DNA from: Ectobacillus antri
GTDB lineage: Bacteria; Bacillota; Bacilli; Bacillales; Bacillaceae_G
Assembly (NCBI RefSeq): GCF_003852715.1
Contig: NZ_RIAV01000014.1
Coordinates: forward strand, 1-64,000
Length of the DNA stretch: 64,000 nt
Direction of reading: 5' to 3'
Made by a program: the position numbers and the translations under genes. The notes below the pieces were generated by a model. That model had not been told where the DNA came from, did no database searches, and was given only the letters and a program-made list of their open reading frames with translations. Each line of letters begins with the position of its first letter. The stretch's first letter is position 1. Below are positions 62,708 through 64,000 of this stretch, piece after piece.

Positions 62708-64000
62708 ATGATTCAAGAAAATCCTTTTGTTAATTATCTTGATCAATTCAATATTTTATCCCCTAATCACTCAAAAATTTATGATGAATATACACATAGT
62801 GATGAAGGGTTTAAATATGAATTAAAGGTTGAAACAAAGATTGAAAAATATCTAGTTAATATTTTTTCTAATCAACCTAGAAGTATTATTTTAACTGGTA
62901 ACGCGGGAGATGGAAAAACTAGATTATGTAGAACTGTTCATGATAATTGTAGCAATGAAATATTAGAAAAATGGCCAGCTTCTGGAATTGTAGAGATTAC
63001 TCTACCATCAGGGCGTTTAAGAATCGTAAAAGATTTATCTGAACTTACAGATGAAATCATAGAACGAGAGTTATTACAATTACAAAAATGTATTCAGTTC
63101 AATCATAATGAGGGTGTTTATTATTTAATTGCTGCTAACGAAGGGAAACTGACAAAATTTTTGTCACAAAGAGAGGATTTATCTTATTTAAGAAACGAGG
63201 TAAGAGAGAGGTTTAAAAGTCATAAGAATAATGATTCCATATTTAGTATACACAATTTACTAGATGTAACCTCGTCTACATATTTAGAGAAAGTGCTTGA
63301 GGGATGGAACGATGAGGAAAACTGGAAAGTTTGTCAGCAGTGTTCTCTTAATAATAGATGTATTATTTATTTAAATCACAACAAGACGTCTCAACAAATC
63401 GTACGTGAAAGGTTAGTTGAACAGTATCGGCTGGTAGATTTTTTAGACACTCATATAACAATTCGTGAAATGTTAATTCATATAAGTTACTTACTTACGG
63501 GTGGTTATACGTGTAAAGACATTCACAATGCTAAAGTTCAAGAATTAAAGGAGCAAGGCCAACGAGTATACTATCAAAATTTTTATGGACATAATAGTCC
63601 AAGTGTAGCATTTTCTGAAATGCGAGCGATGCGCATTTTTAGAGAGTTAGATCCAGGAGACAACTCGATTTCAGTAATCGATGATTTTATAATCAATGGT
63701 GATATTTGTGGATTTGAGGAGTTGGAACTATTACACTCTGACTTATTTGGAAATGGTTTAGACATGCAATTTGGCTATTTGAGGCAACAACTTAAGCATT
63801 ATCGTGATTATAGTGTAGAGAATAATGATGAATTAATTGAGTTTTGGATTAAAAGGTTGCGTAGAAAACTGTACTTTGAGATTCCAAACGACATTTTTAA
63901 AGAAAGAATGAATATGATTCCATTACAATTTGTTGCTGATTATCAAGAAATGTTTAACAACGATAAGCGACGAATGCTAAAAATAAAAGATATTATAAAT
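62708..64000 (+). CDS. Large P-loop NTPase with Cys cluster, incomplete at window edge
   Basis: The frame is open from ATG 62708 (AAAGAAAGGTG upstream) to the last base: 431 codons with no stop. Walker A is GNAGDGKT (residues 64-71) in SIILTGNAGDGKTRLCR; YYLIAANEG near 138-145 is a likely Walker B or sensor strand. C209, C212 and C218 (CQQCSLNNRC) form a small zinc-type cluster. The layout recalls ATPases of modification-dependent restriction and other phage-defence loci, such as DptF-type proteins, but I cannot name it. A TATAAT at 62643-62648 is a possible promoter. Partner genes would lie to the right. Confidence 0.75.
   Translation, partial: MIQENPFVNYLDQFNILSPNHSKIYDEYTHSDEGFKYELKVETKIEKYLVNIFSNQPRSIILTGNAGDGKTRLCRTVHDNCSNEILEKWPASGIVEITLPSGRLRIVKDLSELTDEIIERELLQLQKCIQFNHNEGVYYLIAANEGKLTKFLSQREDLSYLRNEVRERFKSHKNNDSIFSIHNLLDVTSSTYLEKVLEGWNDEENWKVCQQCSLNNRCIIYLNHNKTSQQIVRERLVEQYRLVDFLDTHITIREMLIHISYLLTGGYTCKDIHNAKVQELKEQGQRVYYQNFYGHNSPSVAFSEMRAMRIFRELDPGDNSISVIDDFIINGDICGFEELELLHSDLFGNGLDMQFGYLRQQLKHYRDYSVENNDELIEFWIKRLRRKLYFEIPNDIFKERMNMIPLQFVADYQEMFNNDKRRMLKIKDIIN

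Overview
The window is chromosomal DNA of an endospore-forming Bacillaceae, close in gene content to the Bacillus cereus/B. subtilis lineages. The evidence is a gerA-gerC-gerB germination operon, a KinB-like sporulation kinase, a SigO/RsoA/YvrJ-type cluster, yvfRSTU, HelD, two YsnF-type DUF2382 proteins, YczE, YgaJ, YkvA and YycO homologues, strong AGGAGG ribosome sites, and many hairpin-plus-T terminators. I did not compute base composition. The backbone runs from about 1.9 to 22.5 kb and from 29 to 46 kb. Remnant and mobile DNA dominates 0-1.5, 16.1-16.8, 22.5-28.9 and 46.4-49.2 kb and the stretch from about 57 kb to the end.

Layout. 0-1.46 kb: right part of an IS607-type element (tnpA tail, tnpB, guide-RNA/right end). 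1.5-22 kb: housekeeping and membrane genes, including a lipoprotein, 6-phosphogluconolactonase, a sensor kinase, YczE, an alpha/beta hydrolase between two arrays of short repeats, peptidase E, DUF2382 proteins, a YibE/F pair, a choloylglycine-hydrolase-family enzyme, HelD, the yvfRSTU ABC/two-component operon, and Nudix/phosphatase genes. 22.1-28.9 kb: an accessory segment bounded by a 47-bp palindrome that removes the start codon of a padR gene and by a partial copy that replaces the 5' end of a tyrosine recombinase gene. It carries secreted proteins, small membrane peptides, a short YidC-like protein and an IS231-like remnant. 29-38.6 kb: germination operon, GNATs, sigma-factor cluster with a LexA-like box, tRNA-Cys and small membrane proteins. 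38.8-44.1 kb: a complete mannitol operon (mtlA-mtlR-mtlD) between two copies of the 3' end of a GNAT gene. 45-46.3 kb: kynureninase.

46.4-49.2 kb: a 53-bp tandem array (about 11.6 units), a broken IS3-family element, and an internally deleted IS1182-like element. 49.2-54.4 kb: a two-component system followed by a MacAB/YknXYZ-type export operon; the kinase appears to start at AUU. 54.5-62.5 kb: gene fragments (GNATs, a beta-propeller tail, a frameshifted SMI1/KNR4 gene), a YycO-like secreted hydrolase, DUF2691, and two insertion sequences, one with intact ends and one heavily decayed. 62.7-64 kb: the first 431 residues of a large P-loop NTPase with a Cys cluster. It runs off the edge and is the best lead for an undescribed, possibly defence-related, locus.

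Functional links: yvfTU probably controls yvfRS; the 49.2-kb two-component system probably controls the adjacent exporter; MtlR controls mtlA/mtlD; the SigO-like and RsoA-like proteins probably form a two-subunit sigma factor. Assignments rest on reading motifs and family resemblance by eye; no database search was run.
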